A DNA stretch of 64,000 nt from Methylobacterium terricola (GTDB taxonomy: Bacteria; Pseudomonadota; Alphaproteobacteria; Rhizobiales; Beijerinckiaceae), in the NCBI RefSeq assembly GCF_006151805.1, contig NZ_VDDA01000007.1:202841-266840 (forward strand), in the 5' to 3' direction. The notes under the pieces were generated by a model. It searched no databases and was not told where the DNA came from. It saw only the letters and a list, made by a program, of their open reading frames with translations. Both the position numbers and the translations under genes were made by a program. Positions 47,327 to 56,522 of the stretch are shown here, one piece after another. How positions within the stretch are numbered: position 1 is the first letter of the stretch; each line of letters begins with the position of its first letter.

Positions 47327-48444
47327 GCGGCCTCCCGCGGGTCGAGGGCGTCGCGCAAGCGCTCCCCCAGCAGCGTCAGGGCGAGCAGGGTGGCGACGAG
47401 GAACGCGGCCGGCACGACCAGCATCCACGGCGCGGTCTCGAGGCTGCGGGCGCCGTCGGCGATCAGTACGCCCCAGCTCGTCGCCGGCTCCTGCACGCCG
47501 AGCCCGAGGAACGACAGGAAGCTCTCGAGCAGGATCACCCGCGGGACCATCAGGGCCGCGAAGGCGACGACGGGGCCGAGCAGGTTCGGCACCACGTGCC
47601 GGCGCAGGATCGCCGCGGTGGTGAGTCCCAGCGCCTCCGCCGCCCGGACGTAGTCGCGCCGGCGGATCGCCTGCGCCTCCGCCCGGACGATGCGGGCCAT
47701 GTCGAGCCATTCGACGGCCCCGACCGCGACGAAGATCAGCGCCACCGAGCGGCCGAAGAACACCACCAGCATGATGACGAAGAACACGAAGGGCAGGGAG
47801 TACAGGATGTCGACGAGGCGCATCATCGCCGCGTCGACCCGGCCGCCGAGCGTGCCGGCGAGCGCCCCGTAGGCGACCCCGATGCCGAGCGCCACCGCGG
47901 TCGCCATCAGGCCGAGCGCCAGCGACAGCCTCCCTGCCACGAGGGTGCGGGTGAGGAGGTCGCGCCCGAGCGCGTCGGTGCCGGCGAGGAAGCGCAGCGA
48001 GCGCAGCGGCGCCTCGACGGTGAGGCGGCGCCCGTCCTCGGAGCGCCCGAGGATGCGCGCCTCCCCGAAGGTGTCGGAGCGGGCGAAGAAGGTCAGCACC
48101 CGCGGGTCGACCGGCTTGTCGGCGGCGAGCGTCGCGCGGATCGCGGCGCCGGTCACGCTCACATCCTCGGCCCGCACCCGCATCCGGAAGGCGAGGCGGT
48201 CGAGGGCCGGGCGCACGGCGTCCGGCTTCGGGTAGAGCGCGAGCGAGGGCGGGGTGCCGGGATAGTCGTAATAGAGCCGGTCGTAGGGGTGGCCGGTGGC
48301 GAGGGGCCCGAAAAGGCAGGCGAGCGTGACGAGGGCCAGCACCGCCGCGCAGGCCCGCGCGACGCGGTCGCCGGCGAGGCGCCGGCGGGCGCGGGCGAGG
48401 AGCGAGGCCTCGGCGAAGGCGAGGGCGGCCGGGGACGCGCTCAC
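47323..48444 (-). CDS. Peptide ABC transporter permease, DppC/OppC type
   Basis: 373 residues from GTG 48444, which overlaps the upstream permease stop (GTGA). An N-terminal helix (about 32-52) is followed by an extracytoplasmic segment of about 110 residues (YYDYPGTPPSLALYP...), as in YejE/OppC proteins of alphaproteobacteria. Then five helices with the inner-membrane coupling motif EALGLTTAAILRRHVVPN that contacts the ATPase. Second permease subunit of the importer. Confidence 0.94.
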   Translation of the reverse strand: MSASPAALAFAEASLLARARRRLAGDRVARACAAVLALVTLACLFGPLATGHPYDRLYYDYPGTPPSLALYPKPDAVRPALDRLAFRMRVRAEDVSVTGAAIRATLAADKPVDPRVLTFFARSDTFGEARILGRSEDGRRLTVEAPLRSLRFLAGTDALGRDLLTRTLVAGRLSLALGLMATAVALGIGVAYGALAGTLGGRVDAAMMRLVDILYSLPFVFFVIMLVVFFGRSVALIFVAVGAVEWLDMARIVRAEAQAIRRRDYVRAAEALGLTTAAILRRHVVPNLLGPVVAFAALMVPRVILLESFLSFLGLGVQEPATSWGVLIADGARSLETAPWMLVVPAAFLVATLLALTLLGERLRDALDPREAA

Positions 48445-49364
48445 CCGAACTCCCTCAGGCGCGGGTCGATGAGGGCGCAGGCGAGATCGGCGACGAGGTT
48501 GAGCACGAGGACGAACACCGCGATCAGCACCACGGTGCCGAGCACCAGCGTGTAGTCGCGGTTGATCGCGCCGTCGACGAAGTAGCGCCCGACGCCGGGG
48601 AGCCCGAACACCGTCTCGACCACCACCGAGCCGGTGAGGAGGCCGGCCGCGGCGGGGCCGAGATAGGACACGACAGGCAGGGCCGCGCCGCGCACCGCAT
48701 GGAGCGCCAGGATGCGGGGCGGCAGGCCTAAGCCCCGCAGGGTGCGCCAATGCGGCCGGTCGAACACCTCGACGAGGCCGGCCCGCGCCAGCCGGGCGAT
48801 CACCGCCACCTGCGGCAGCGCCAGGGTGACCACCGGCAGGACGAGGTTCCTCGGAGCGCCGTCGTCCCAGCCGCCGACGGGGAGCCAGCGCAGGGACAGC
48901 CCGAAGGCGATCTGGAGGAGGGGCGCCACCACGAAGCCCGGCACGGTGAGCGCGAAGGTGCCGAGCGTCGTCACGGCGTGGTCCAGCCACGCGCCCCGCC
49001 GCAGGGCCGAGAGCGCGCCGAGACCCGTGCCGAGGACGAGCGCGACGAGGAGGGCGAGACCGCCCAGCGTCATCGAGACCGGCAGGCCGCGGGCGAACAG
49101 CTCCGCCACCGAGAGGTCGCGCACCGAGAAGGACGGCCCGAGATCGCCCCGCGCCAGCGCCGCGAGGTAGCGGCCGTACTGGACGAGGAGCGGCTGGTCG
49201 AGGCCGTAGACCCGGCGCAGATTCTCCATCGCGGCGGCCGGCAGCGGCCGTTCGAGGTCGAACGGCCCGCCCGGCGCCAGCCGCACCAGGAAGAACGACA
49301 GGGTGACGACGATGAACAGCGTCGGGACGCTCTGGGCGAGGCGGCGCAGGATGTAGGCCGTCAT
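48441..49364 (-). CDS. Peptide ABC transporter permease, DppB/OppB type
   Basis: 307 residues. N-terminus MTAYILRRLAQSVPTLFIV is diagnostic of the DppB subunit. Six helices; the ATPase-coupling loop reads RTLRGLGLPPRILALHAVRGAALPV. Partner of the next cistron, into which it is translationally coupled. It starts 10 bp after the solute-binding protein gene stop. Confidence 0.95.
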   Translation of the reverse strand: MTAYILRRLAQSVPTLFIVVTLSFFLVRLAPGGPFDLERPLPAAAMENLRRVYGLDQPLLVQYGRYLAALARGDLGPSFSVRDLSVAELFARGLPVSMTLGGLALLVALVLGTGLGALSALRRGAWLDHAVTTLGTFALTVPGFVVAPLLQIAFGLSLRWLPVGGWDDGAPRNLVLPVVTLALPQVAVIARLARAGLVEVFDRPHWRTLRGLGLPPRILALHAVRGAALPVVSYLGPAAAGLLTGSVVVETVFGLPGVGRYFVDGAINRDYTLVLGTVVLIAVFVLVLNLVADLACALIDPRLREFG

Positions 49365-49374
49365 GCGCGGGGCC

Positions 49375-50964
49375 TCATGCGAGGGACAGCCAGCGGGTCG
49401 GCGAGACGCCGCGCAGGTTGGGCGTAAAGCCGCGCAGGCGCGGCCCGATCAGGTGCTTGTGCCGGTAATGCAGCAGCGGGATCCACGGCAGGTCGGCGAG
49501 GAAGAGCTCTTCCGCCCGGGAGAGGATCCGGGCCCGGGCCGCGAGGTCGGTCTCGCGGGCCGCATCGCGCATCAGGGCGTCGTAGGCCGGGTTGGCGTAG
49601 CGGCCCGAATTGAAGCCGTCGTTGGTGCTCTCGACCAGGAACAGGAAGTTCTGCGGGTCGGCATAGTCGGCAAGCCAGCTCATCCGGGCGATGTCGAACG
49701 GGCCGCCGTCGCGCAGGTAGGCGAAATGGGTCTTGGCGTCGGTGGCGGCGAAGGACGTCGCGACGTTGAGCGGCCGCCACATGTCGGCGATCGCCACCAT
49801 GGTGTTCCGGTTGTTGTCGGTGATGTTGTAGCGCAGCTCGACCGCCAGCGGCGTCCCGCCGGGCCCATAGCCGGCCTCGCGCAGGAGCGCGACCGCCGCA
49901 TCCTCGCGCTCCAGCGGCGAGAGGTCCCGGCCCGGCATCGTCGGCGGCGGCAGCGCATTGTCGAGCCCGGCCGGCGTCAGGGAATAGGCCGGCAGCATCG
50001 TCTCGCCCCACACCGCCTCGGCCAGGAACTCGCGGTCGAGGGCGAGCGACAGGGCGCGACGCACCCGGGCATCGTCGAGGGGGCGCTTCCTCACGTTCAC
50101 CATCAGCGCGAGCACGCCGAGGGCGGGATTGAGGATCACGCCGGCGCCGAAGCGGGATTTGAGCGCCTTGACCTGGTCGGCGGGCAGGTCCTCGAGGGAA
50201 TCGATCTCGCCGGCGGCGAAGCGGCGCACCGCGGCGGCGAGATCGGGGGTCGGGATGTACTCGACCTGGGGGATCGCGACCTTGCTCGCCTCGCGGTAAT
50301 GCGGGTTGCGGATCGCTGTGATGCGGTCGTTCGGCGAGAAGTCCTTGAGGAGGTACGCCCCGTTCGACACCAGGTTGCCGGGCCGGGTGAAGGCGTCGCC
50401 GAAGCGGGCGAGCGAGGGCCGGTGGACCGGAATGCTCGCCTGGTGCGCCATCAGCTCGACGAAGTAGGGCGTCGGCTGCGCGAGCCGGATCACCACGGTC
50501 AGCGGGTCGGGAGCGGCGACGCCGACCGCGTCGACCGGCATCGCCCCGCGATTGACGTCTTCGGCGTTGCGGATCGGCGCCAGCACGCTGGCGTATTTCG
50601 CCCCCGTCGCCGGGTCGAGCATGCGCCGGAAGCCGTGCACGACGTCGTCGGCGACGAACGGGTCGCCGTTCGACCAGCGCCCGTCGGGGCGCAAGGAGAA
50701 GGTCCAGGTCAGGCCGTCGGGGGAGGTGGTCCAGCCGGAGGCGGCGCCGGGCACCAGGTTGCCGTCGGGGCCGTAGGCGCTCAGGCCCTCGTAGAGGTCG
50801 AGGAGGATCGTCGCCTCGGCCACCGTCGAGGTCTTGTGCGGATCCAGCGTCTCGGGGTCGGCGCCGTTGCCGCGCCGGTAGGAGGCGGGCCCGGCGGCCC
50901 GGGCGGGGACCGCCGCGCTCAACGATGCGGCGCCCAACCCCGCGAGGACGTCCCGGCGCCGCAT
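49375..50964 (-). CDS. Periplasmic oligopeptide-binding protein (SBP family 5)
   Basis: 529 residues. The N-terminus MRRRDVLAGLGAASLSAA resembles a twin-arginine signal; cleavage near ARA-AGP. The mature protein shows family 5 markers: DPETLDPHKTS near its start, WSNGDPFVADDVVHGF, RRALSLALDREFL and a C-terminal DLPWIPLLHYRHKHLI. The family binds oligopeptides, nickel chelates, opines or oligosaccharides; the ligand cannot be read from sequence. Gene order is GlcG-like, binding protein, DppB, DppC, fused ATPase, a complete import system. Confidence 0.95.
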   Translation of the reverse strand: MRRRDVLAGLGAASLSAAVPARAAGPASYRRGNGADPETLDPHKTSTVAEATILLDLYEGLSAYGPDGNLVPGAASGWTTSPDGLTWTFSLRPDGRWSNGDPFVADDVVHGFRRMLDPATGAKYASVLAPIRNAEDVNRGAMPVDAVGVAAPDPLTVVIRLAQPTPYFVELMAHQASIPVHRPSLARFGDAFTRPGNLVSNGAYLLKDFSPNDRITAIRNPHYREASKVAIPQVEYIPTPDLAAAVRRFAAGEIDSLEDLPADQVKALKSRFGAGVILNPALGVLALMVNVRKRPLDDARVRRALSLALDREFLAEAVWGETMLPAYSLTPAGLDNALPPPTMPGRDLSPLEREDAAVALLREAGYGPGGTPLAVELRYNITDNNRNTMVAIADMWRPLNVATSFAATDAKTHFAYLRDGGPFDIARMSWLADYADPQNFLFLVESTNDGFNSGRYANPAYDALMRDAARETDLAARARILSRAEELFLADLPWIPLLHYRHKHLIGPRLRGFTPNLRGVSPTRWLSLA

Positions 50965-50972
50965 CGCCGGCC

Positions 50973-51407
50973 TCAGGCGCCGGTCTCGGCCTGGAGCCCG
51001 GCGGCCGCGATCCCGGCGAGCGCCGCCTTCTCGTCGTTGTCGGAAGTGTCGCCCGAGATGCCGACGGCGCCGAGAAGCGTGCCGTCGCGCTTGATCAGCA
51101 CGCCGCCCGGGACCGGGATCAGGCCGGCCGGGCCCGCGACATGGGTCACCGCGGCGACGAAATAGGCCTGCTCCTCGGCCCGCTTGGCGATGGCCCGCGA
51201 GCCGATGCCGAGCGCCAGCGCGCCGTTGGCCTTGCCGGCGGCGATCTCCGACCGCTTGAGGCTGGTGCCGTCCTCCACGCCCGCCGCCTTGAGGGCGCCG
51301 CGGGCGTCGAGCACCACCACCGCCAGGGGCTTCAGCCCGAGCTCGCGGCCGGCCTTGAGGGCGGCGGTCACGATGGTCGAGGCGGCGTCGAGGGTGAGGT
51401 CGGACAT
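50973..51407 (-). CDS. GlcG/HbpS family protein
   Basis: 144 residues of the GlcG (heme-degrading/HbpS-like, DUF336) family: LDAASTIVTAALKAGRELGLKPLAVVVLDARG at the start and GGVLIKRDGTLLGAVGISG near the end are typical. Family members include an octameric heme-binding accessory protein and proteins accompanying glycolate or propanediol catabolism; their functions are mostly unproved. Only 8 bp upstream of the binding-protein gene, so it is probably the first cistron of the importer operon, preceded by a GGAG at good distance from ATG 51407. Its role in import is unclear. Confidence 0.9.
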   Translation of the reverse strand: MSDLTLDAASTIVTAALKAGRELGLKPLAVVVLDARGALKAAGVEDGTSLKRSEIAAGKANGALALGIGSRAIAKRAEEQAYFVAAVTHVAGPAGLIPVPGGVLIKRDGTLLGAVGISGDTSDNDEKAALAGIAAAGLQAETGA

Positions 51408-51515
51408 GAGCAGCTCCGGGTGGTCGCGCGGGCGGTGCCCGCTCGGTTCGTGACCGGATTACCCGGCGGGACGGGCGGCGCCAAGCCGGTCATCCGAGCG
51501 CGCCGCCCATCGGCC

Positions 51516-52379
51516 TCAATCCGTGAACACCACCGTCTTGCGGCCGTTGGCGATCACCCGGTCCTCCAGCACGTAGCGCACGGCGCGGGCGAGCACCCGG
51601 CGCTCGATGTCCCGGCCCTTGCGGACGAGGTCGTCGGGGGTGTCGCGATGCGAGATGCGCTCGACGTCCTGCTCGATGATCGGCCCCTCGTCGAGGTCGC
51701 CGGTGACGAGGTGCGAGGTGGCGCCGATCAGCTTCACGCCGCGCTCGTGGGCCTGGTGGTAGGGCCTGGCGCCCTTGAAGCCGGGCAGGAACGAGTGGTG
51801 GATGTTGATGCAGCGGCCGGCGAGCTTGTGCGAGAGGTCGTCCGACAGGATCTGCATGTAGCGGGCGAGCACCACCAGCTCGGCCCCGGTCTCCTCGACG
51901 AGGCGCCACAGGGCGGCCTCCTGCTGGGGCTTCGTCTCCGGCGTGATCGGCAGGTGGTGGAACGGCACCCCGGCGAGGTCGGCCGCGCCGTAGATCTCGC
52001 GCGGGTAGTTCGAGACGACCGCGCAGACCTCCATCGGCAGCTCGCCGATGCGCCAGCGGTAGAGCAGGTCGTTGAGGCAATGGTCGAAGCGCGAGACGAG
52101 CAGCATCACGCGGCGCCGCTCGGCCCGGTCGCGCAAGGTCCAGTCCATGCCGAAGCGGGCCGCCACCGCCGTGAAGCCCTCGGCGAGCGCGTCCCGCCCG
52201 GGCTCGGCCCGAACCGGGTTGAACACGATCCGCATGAAGAAGCGGCCGGTCTCGACGTCGTCGAATTGCTGCGCGTCGAGGATGTTGCAGCCGGCCTCGA
52301 ACAGGTAGGCCGACACGCCGGCCACGATCCCCGGGACGTTGGTGCAGGAGAGGGAGAGGACGTAGGAGGGGGTGGTCAT
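51516..52379 (-). CDS. purU: Formyltetrahydrofolate deformylase
   Basis: 287 residues: N-terminal ACT domain (about 5-80) sensing amino-acid status, then the formyltransferase fold with CINIHHSFLPGFKGARPYHQA (catalytic His region) and VTGDLDEGPIIEQD (catalytic Asp). It hydrolyses 10-formyl-THF to formate and THF, supplying formate for purine synthesis; in methylotrophs it also links to one-carbon metabolism. Same strand and 47 bp downstream of the methyltransferase gene, separated by an inverted repeat (52391-52430). Confidence 0.96.
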   Translation of the reverse strand: MTTPSYVLSLSCTNVPGIVAGVSAYLFEAGCNILDAQQFDDVETGRFFMRIVFNPVRAEPGRDALAEGFTAVAARFGMDWTLRDRAERRRVMLLVSRFDHCLNDLLYRWRIGELPMEVCAVVSNYPREIYGAADLAGVPFHHLPITPETKPQQEAALWRLVEETGAELVVLARYMQILSDDLSHKLAGRCINIHHSFLPGFKGARPYHQAHERGVKLIGATSHLVTGDLDEGPIIEQDVERISHRDTPDDLVRKGRDIERRVLARAVRYVLEDRVIANGRKTVVFTD

Positions 52380-52390
52380 GGCTGCCCGGG

Positions 52391-52430
52391 CTGAGACGAC
52401 GTGCGTCCCCGCCCTAGGCGATCGTCTCAG
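52391..52430. terminator. Possible hairpin between the methyltransferase gene and purU
   Basis: Arms ctgagacga (52391-52399) and tcgtctcag (52422-52430) pair perfectly with a 22-nt loop. The right arm overlaps the methyltransferase stop codon. No U-tract. Confidence 0.4.
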
Positions 52431-53065
52431 GCGCGTGAAGCCCCCGGAGTATCCTCCTTAACGAAAGCGATCCGGTCCCACGTGACGCCGGGACGCCCGA
52501 GCTGGGCATCCTCGTCGGTGCGACACAGAATGCACCGCAAGCCCTGCGCCCGGGCGAGATCGATCGTCTCGGATGCGGTCACGTCGAACATCCGGCGCCC
52601 GGGCGGCACGGGCCCGTGGCGCAGCGACAGTGCCATCACGCCCCCGACGCGCATCAGGCCGGCGATGCGCGGCATCGCGGAAAGCCGCTCGCCGGCGTCG
52701 AGATGCATCCAGACGGCGGTGAGCATCACGACATCGAAGGCCGCGCCGTGCCCGGCGAGCGCGGGCAGGTCCGGCAGGCCGTCGTCCAGCCAGGCGATCT
52801 GCGGCGAGGGATGCAGCACCATCGCCCGCCGGCGCAGCTCGGCCGTCGGCTCGACGGCGGTCACGCGGTAGCCGAGGGCGGCGAACCCTGCCGCGTCGCG
52901 CCCGGTCCCGGCTCCGACATCGAGGACATGGGCCGGTGGCGCAGGAAGCAGGGGCAGGATCGCCGCGTGGATCTCCGAGAAGGTGATGCTCTCGTATTGC
53001 GAGACCAACCTCTCGGCCTCGGCGGCGTAGCCGGCCGTACCCTGCGGAGCACTCCCGTCCGTCAC
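52427..53065 (-). CDS. Class I SAM-dependent methyltransferase
   Basis: 212 residues from GTG 53065. SAM motifs: VLDVGAGTGRDAAGFAALGY (motif I) and VTAVEPTAELR (motif II); later FDVVMLTAVWMHLD (motif IV). No substrate-specific features are visible. Its GTG overlaps the upstream ABC-F stop by 4 bp, so the pair is translationally coupled. A ribosome or tRNA substrate would suit that link but is inference only. The C-terminal 60 residues include two Cys residues and lack the usual final strand, so the fold may be slightly short. Confidence 0.88.
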   Translation of the reverse strand: MTDGSAPQGTAGYAAEAERLVSQYESITFSEIHAAILPLLPAPPAHVLDVGAGTGRDAAGFAALGYRVTAVEPTAELRRRAMVLHPSPQIAWLDDGLPDLPALAGHGAAFDVVMLTAVWMHLDAGERLSAMPRIAGLMRVGGVMALSLRHGPVPPGRRMFDVTASETIDLARAQGLRCILCRTDEDAQLGRPGVTWDRIAFVKEDTPGASRA

Positions 53066-54930
53066 GCGTCCGCCTCCAGCTCCCCGCTCACCTCCAGCCA
53101 CTCCTCCTCGGCGCTCCCGAGGGCCGACGCGGCCTCGGCCCGCATCCGGGCGAGTTCGCCGGCCTTGGCGGCATCGGTGCGGAAGGCGGTGCCGTCGGCG
53201 AGCGCGGCGTCGATCTTGGCGATGGCGGCCGTGAGCTTGGCCATCCGCGCCTCCACCGCCTCGAGCTTGCGGCGCAGGGGGGCGAGCGCGGCCCGGCGCT
53301 CGGCGTTGGAGCGGCGCTCCACCGCCTTGGCGCCGCCGGTCGGCTCCTGCGCTTTCTGCGCTTCCGTCTCCGGGCCGGCGAGCACCAGGCGGCGGTAATC
53401 GTCCATGTCGCCGTCGAAGGGCTTCACGGTGCCGTTGCGCACCAGCCAGAGCCGGTCGGCGCAGGCCTCGACCAGGAAGCGGTCGTGGCTCACCAGGATC
53501 ACCGCGCCCTCGTAGTCGTTGATCGCCTCGACGAGCGCCTGGCGGCTCTCGATGTCGAGGTGGTTGGTCGGCTCGTCGAGGATCAGCAGGTGGGGGCCGT
53601 TGAAGGCGGCAAGCCCCATCAGCAGCCGCGCCTTCTCGCCGCCGGAGAGCTGCGAGACCGGGGTGTCGGCCTTGTGGCCGGGAAAGCCGAGGCGGGCCGC
53701 CGCCGCCCGGGCCTTCGCCTCCGGCACGTCCGGCATCAGGTCGCGGACATGGGCGTAGGCGCTCTCGGCGGGCCTGAGCTCGTCGAGCTGGTGCTGGGCG
53801 AAGTAGGCGACGTTCATCTTGCCCCAGCGCCGCACCTCGCCCGACAGCGGGTCGAGCCGGCCGCCGATGAGCTTGCAGAAGGTCGACTTGCCGTTGCCGT
53901 TGGCGCCCAGCAGCGCCACCCGGTCGTCGGGGGCAAGCGTCAGGTTGAGGCCGGTCAGCACCGTGCGGTCGGGGTAGCCCGCCTGGACCCGCTCCATCGC
54001 GACGAGCGGCGGCGACAGGGCGCGCTCCGGGCTCGGCAGGTGGATCACCGGCACGTCGTCCTCGATGAGCGCCGCGATCGGCTCCATCTTGGCGAGCCGC
54101 TTCATCCGCGACTGGGCCTGGCGCGCCTTGGTCGCCTTGGCCTTGAAGCGGTCGACGAAGCTCTGGAGATGGGCGCGCTCGGCCTCCTGCTTCACCCGGG
54201 CCTTGGCCTGGAGCATGCGCTTCTCGGCGAGCTGGCGGGCGAACGAGGTGTAGCCGCCGCGATAGAGTGTGAGCTTGCCGCGATCGAGGTGGAGGATGTG
54301 GTCGACCGAGGTGTCGAGGAGGTCGCGGTCGTGGCTGATGATCACCGCGGTGCGCGGATAGCGCTCGAGGTAGTCGTAGAGCCAGAGCGTGCCCTCGATG
54401 TCGAGGTAGTTGGTCGGCTCGTCGAGGAGCAGCAGGTCCGGCTCGGAAAAGAGCACCGCGGCGAGCGCCACCCGCATCCGCCAGCCGCCGGAGAAGTCGG
54501 AGCAGGGCCGGCCTTGCGCCTCGGCGTCGAAGCCGAGGCCGTGCAGGATCGCGGCGGCCCGGGCCGGGGCCGAATGGGCGTCGATGTCGACGAGCCGCGT
54601 CTCGATCTCGGCCCGGCGCAACCCGTCGGCGGTCTCGGCCTCTTCCATCAGCCGCGTGCGCTCGGTATCGGCGGCGAGCACCACCGCGTGCAGGGTCTCG
54701 GGGCCGGCCGGCGCCTCCTGCGCCACGCCGCCGATCCGGGTGCCCTTCGGCAGGCCGATCGTGCCGCCCTCGGTGGGGATCTCGCCCTGGATGATGCGGA
54801 ACAGGGTGGTCTTGCCGGCGCCGTTGCGCCCGACGATCCCGACCCGCGCCCGCTCGGGCAGGGCGAAGCTGGCATGGTCGAGGATCAGGCGGTCGCCGAT
54901 CCGGTAGGTGAGGTCGTTGACGCGGAGCAT
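53062..54930 (-). CDS. ABC-F family ATPase (Uup/YheS-like)
   Basis: 622 residues from ATG 54930. Two cytoplasmic ABC cassettes without membrane domains: GRNGAGKT, FSGGWRMRVALA, LLLDEPTNYLD, then GANGNGKST, LSGGEKARLLMG, LILDEPTNHLD. The inter-domain arm (about 225-310, FVDRFKAKATKARQAQSRM) is the P-site tRNA-interacting motif of ABC-F translation factors. The C-terminal coiled coil (about 545-622) matches YheS-type. Acts on the ribosome rather than in transport. Followed with overlap by a methyltransferase. Confidence 0.95.
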   Translation of the reverse strand: MLRVNDLTYRIGDRLILDHASFALPERARVGIVGRNGAGKTTLFRIIQGEIPTEGGTIGLPKGTRIGGVAQEAPAGPETLHAVVLAADTERTRLMEEAETADGLRRAEIETRLVDIDAHSAPARAAAILHGLGFDAEAQGRPCSDFSGGWRMRVALAAVLFSEPDLLLLDEPTNYLDIEGTLWLYDYLERYPRTAVIISHDRDLLDTSVDHILHLDRGKLTLYRGGYTSFARQLAEKRMLQAKARVKQEAERAHLQSFVDRFKAKATKARQAQSRMKRLAKMEPIAALIEDDVPVIHLPSPERALSPPLVAMERVQAGYPDRTVLTGLNLTLAPDDRVALLGANGNGKSTFCKLIGGRLDPLSGEVRRWGKMNVAYFAQHQLDELRPAESAYAHVRDLMPDVPEAKARAAAARLGFPGHKADTPVSQLSGGEKARLLMGLAAFNGPHLLILDEPTNHLDIESRQALVEAINDYEGAVILVSHDRFLVEACADRLWLVRNGTVKPFDGDMDDYRRLVLAGPETEAQKAQEPTGGAKAVERRSNAERRAALAPLRRKLEAVEARMAKLTAAIAKIDAALADGTAFRTDAAKAGELARMRAEAASALGSAEEEWLEVSGELEADA

Positions 54931-55027
54931 GGCGCGTTGTGGGGGCGGCGGGCACCGGAGGCAAGGGTGGATCGGTGAGGGGCTTGCGTGTTGACAGCGC
55001 GGGGCCCCGCACCGTGTAAGCGAGGCC

Positions 55028-56395
55028 ATGATGCCTGAGCCCGGACCCGCGATGACGTCCTCCTCCGACACCCTGGGCCGGCTCCTCGCCGAGCGCCGGG
55101 CCCTGATCGGCATCGTCGGCCTCGGCTATGTCGGGCTGCCGCTGGCGCTCGCCGCGGTCCGGGCCGGCTTTCCGGTGCTCGGCTTCGACGTCGATCCCGG
55201 CCGGGTCGCGGCCTTGAACCGGGGCGAGGGGGCGTTCCACCACATCCCGGGCGAGGCCCTGGGTCCCGCGCTCGCCGCCGGCACCTTCGCGGCCACCGGC
55301 GACATGGCGCGCCTGTCGGAACCCGACGCGGTGCTGATCTGCGTGCCGACGCCGCTCACCCGCCACCGCGAGCCCGACCTGTCCTACGTCGAGGCCACGG
55401 CGCGCGCCATCGCGGCGCGGTTGCGGCCGGGCCAGATCGTGGTGCTCGAATCGACCACCTATCCGGGCACCACCGCCGAGGTGATGCGGCCGATCCTGGA
55501 GGAAGGGGGCCTGCGCTCCGGGCACGACTTCTTCCTCGCCTACTCGCCGGAGCGCGAGGATCCGGGCAACGACCAGTTCGACACCGCCCGCATCCCCAAG
55601 GTGGTGGGGGCGGACGACGACGCCGCCCGGACCCTGGCGGACGCCCTCTACGGCGCCCTGGTGGTGCGCACCGTGCCGGTCTCCTCGGCGGCGGCGGCGG
55701 AGGCCGTGAAGCTCACCGAGAACATCTTCCGGTCGGTCAACATCGCCCTCGTGAACGAGCTGAAGCTCGTCTACGACGCGATGGGGATCGACGTCTGGGA
55801 GGTGATCCAGGCCGCCGCCACCAAGCCGTTCGGCTTCATGCCGTTCCAGCCCGGGCCGGGTCTCGGGGGCCACTGCATCCCGATCGATCCGTTCTACCTC
55901 GCCTGGAAGGCGCGGGAATTCGACGTGCCGGCCCGGTTCGTGGAACTCGCCGGCGAGGTCAACACGCGGATGCCCTACCACGTGGTCGAGCGCCTGGCGG
56001 CGGCCGTCGACCGCACCGGCCGCGCCTTCTCGGGCGCAACGGTGCTGGTGCTGGGCCTCGCCTACAAGCGCAACGTCGAGGATACACGCGAGAGCCCGGC
56101 GCTGAAGCTGATCCGGCTGATCGAGGCCCGGGGCGCGAGAGCGCTCTACCACGACCCCCTGGTGCCCGTCCTGCCGGCGACCCGCGAGCACCCGGAGCTC
56201 GCCGGGCGGCGCTCGGAGGCCCTGACGCCGGAGATCCTGCGCGCCGTCGACGCGGTGCTGATCGCCACCGATCACGACGGCGTCGATTACGGGCTGGTGG
56301 CGCACGAAGCCCGGCTCGTCGTCGACACCCGCAACGTCATGGCGCGGCACGGCTTCACGGATGAACTAACAAATGCGACGATCGTGAAGGCCTGA
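55028..56395 (+). CDS. UDP-N-acetylglucosamine/UDP-sugar 6-dehydrogenase family (WbpA-like)
   Basis: 455 residues (ATG at 55028; an in-frame ATG at 55052 is also possible). NAD-binding GLGYVGLPLA (31-40), VLICVPTPL and the central NELKLVYDAMGIDVWEVI are typical. The catalytic Cys is in PGLGGHCIPIDPFYLAWK. The two-step oxidation of a UDP-HexNAc to the uronic acid makes precursors for capsule or O-antigen. The HCIPIDPFYLAWK and DTRESPAL motifs favour the UDP-N-acetyl-hexosamine group. No other polysaccharide genes flank it. It starts 97 bp from the divergent ABC-F gene. Confidence 0.92.
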   Translation: MMPEPGPAMTSSSDTLGRLLAERRALIGIVGLGYVGLPLALAAVRAGFPVLGFDVDPGRVAALNRGEGAFHHIPGEALGPALAAGTFAATGDMARLSEPDAVLICVPTPLTRHREPDLSYVEATARAIAARLRPGQIVVLESTTYPGTTAEVMRPILEEGGLRSGHDFFLAYSPEREDPGNDQFDTARIPKVVGADDDAARTLADALYGALVVRTVPVSSAAAAEAVKLTENIFRSVNIALVNELKLVYDAMGIDVWEVIQAAATKPFGFMPFQPGPGLGGHCIPIDPFYLAWKAREFDVPARFVELAGEVNTRMPYHVVERLAAAVDRTGRAFSGATVLVLGLAYKRNVEDTRESPALKLIRLIEARGARALYHDPLVPVLPATREHPELAGRRSEALTPEILRAVDAVLIATDHDGVDYGLVAHEARLVVDTRNVMARHGFTDELTNATIVKA

Positions 56396-56522
56396 AGTCG
56401 AAAAAACCGCGGGTTGTCCGGCACATGACCCGGGGGGAAGGCCGCCCGCGCCCTGGCGAGCGCGGCAGCGCCGGGCTAGATACGCGGGGCAACGCCGCGT
56501 GCGCGGGGGTCGAGGGCAGCAG

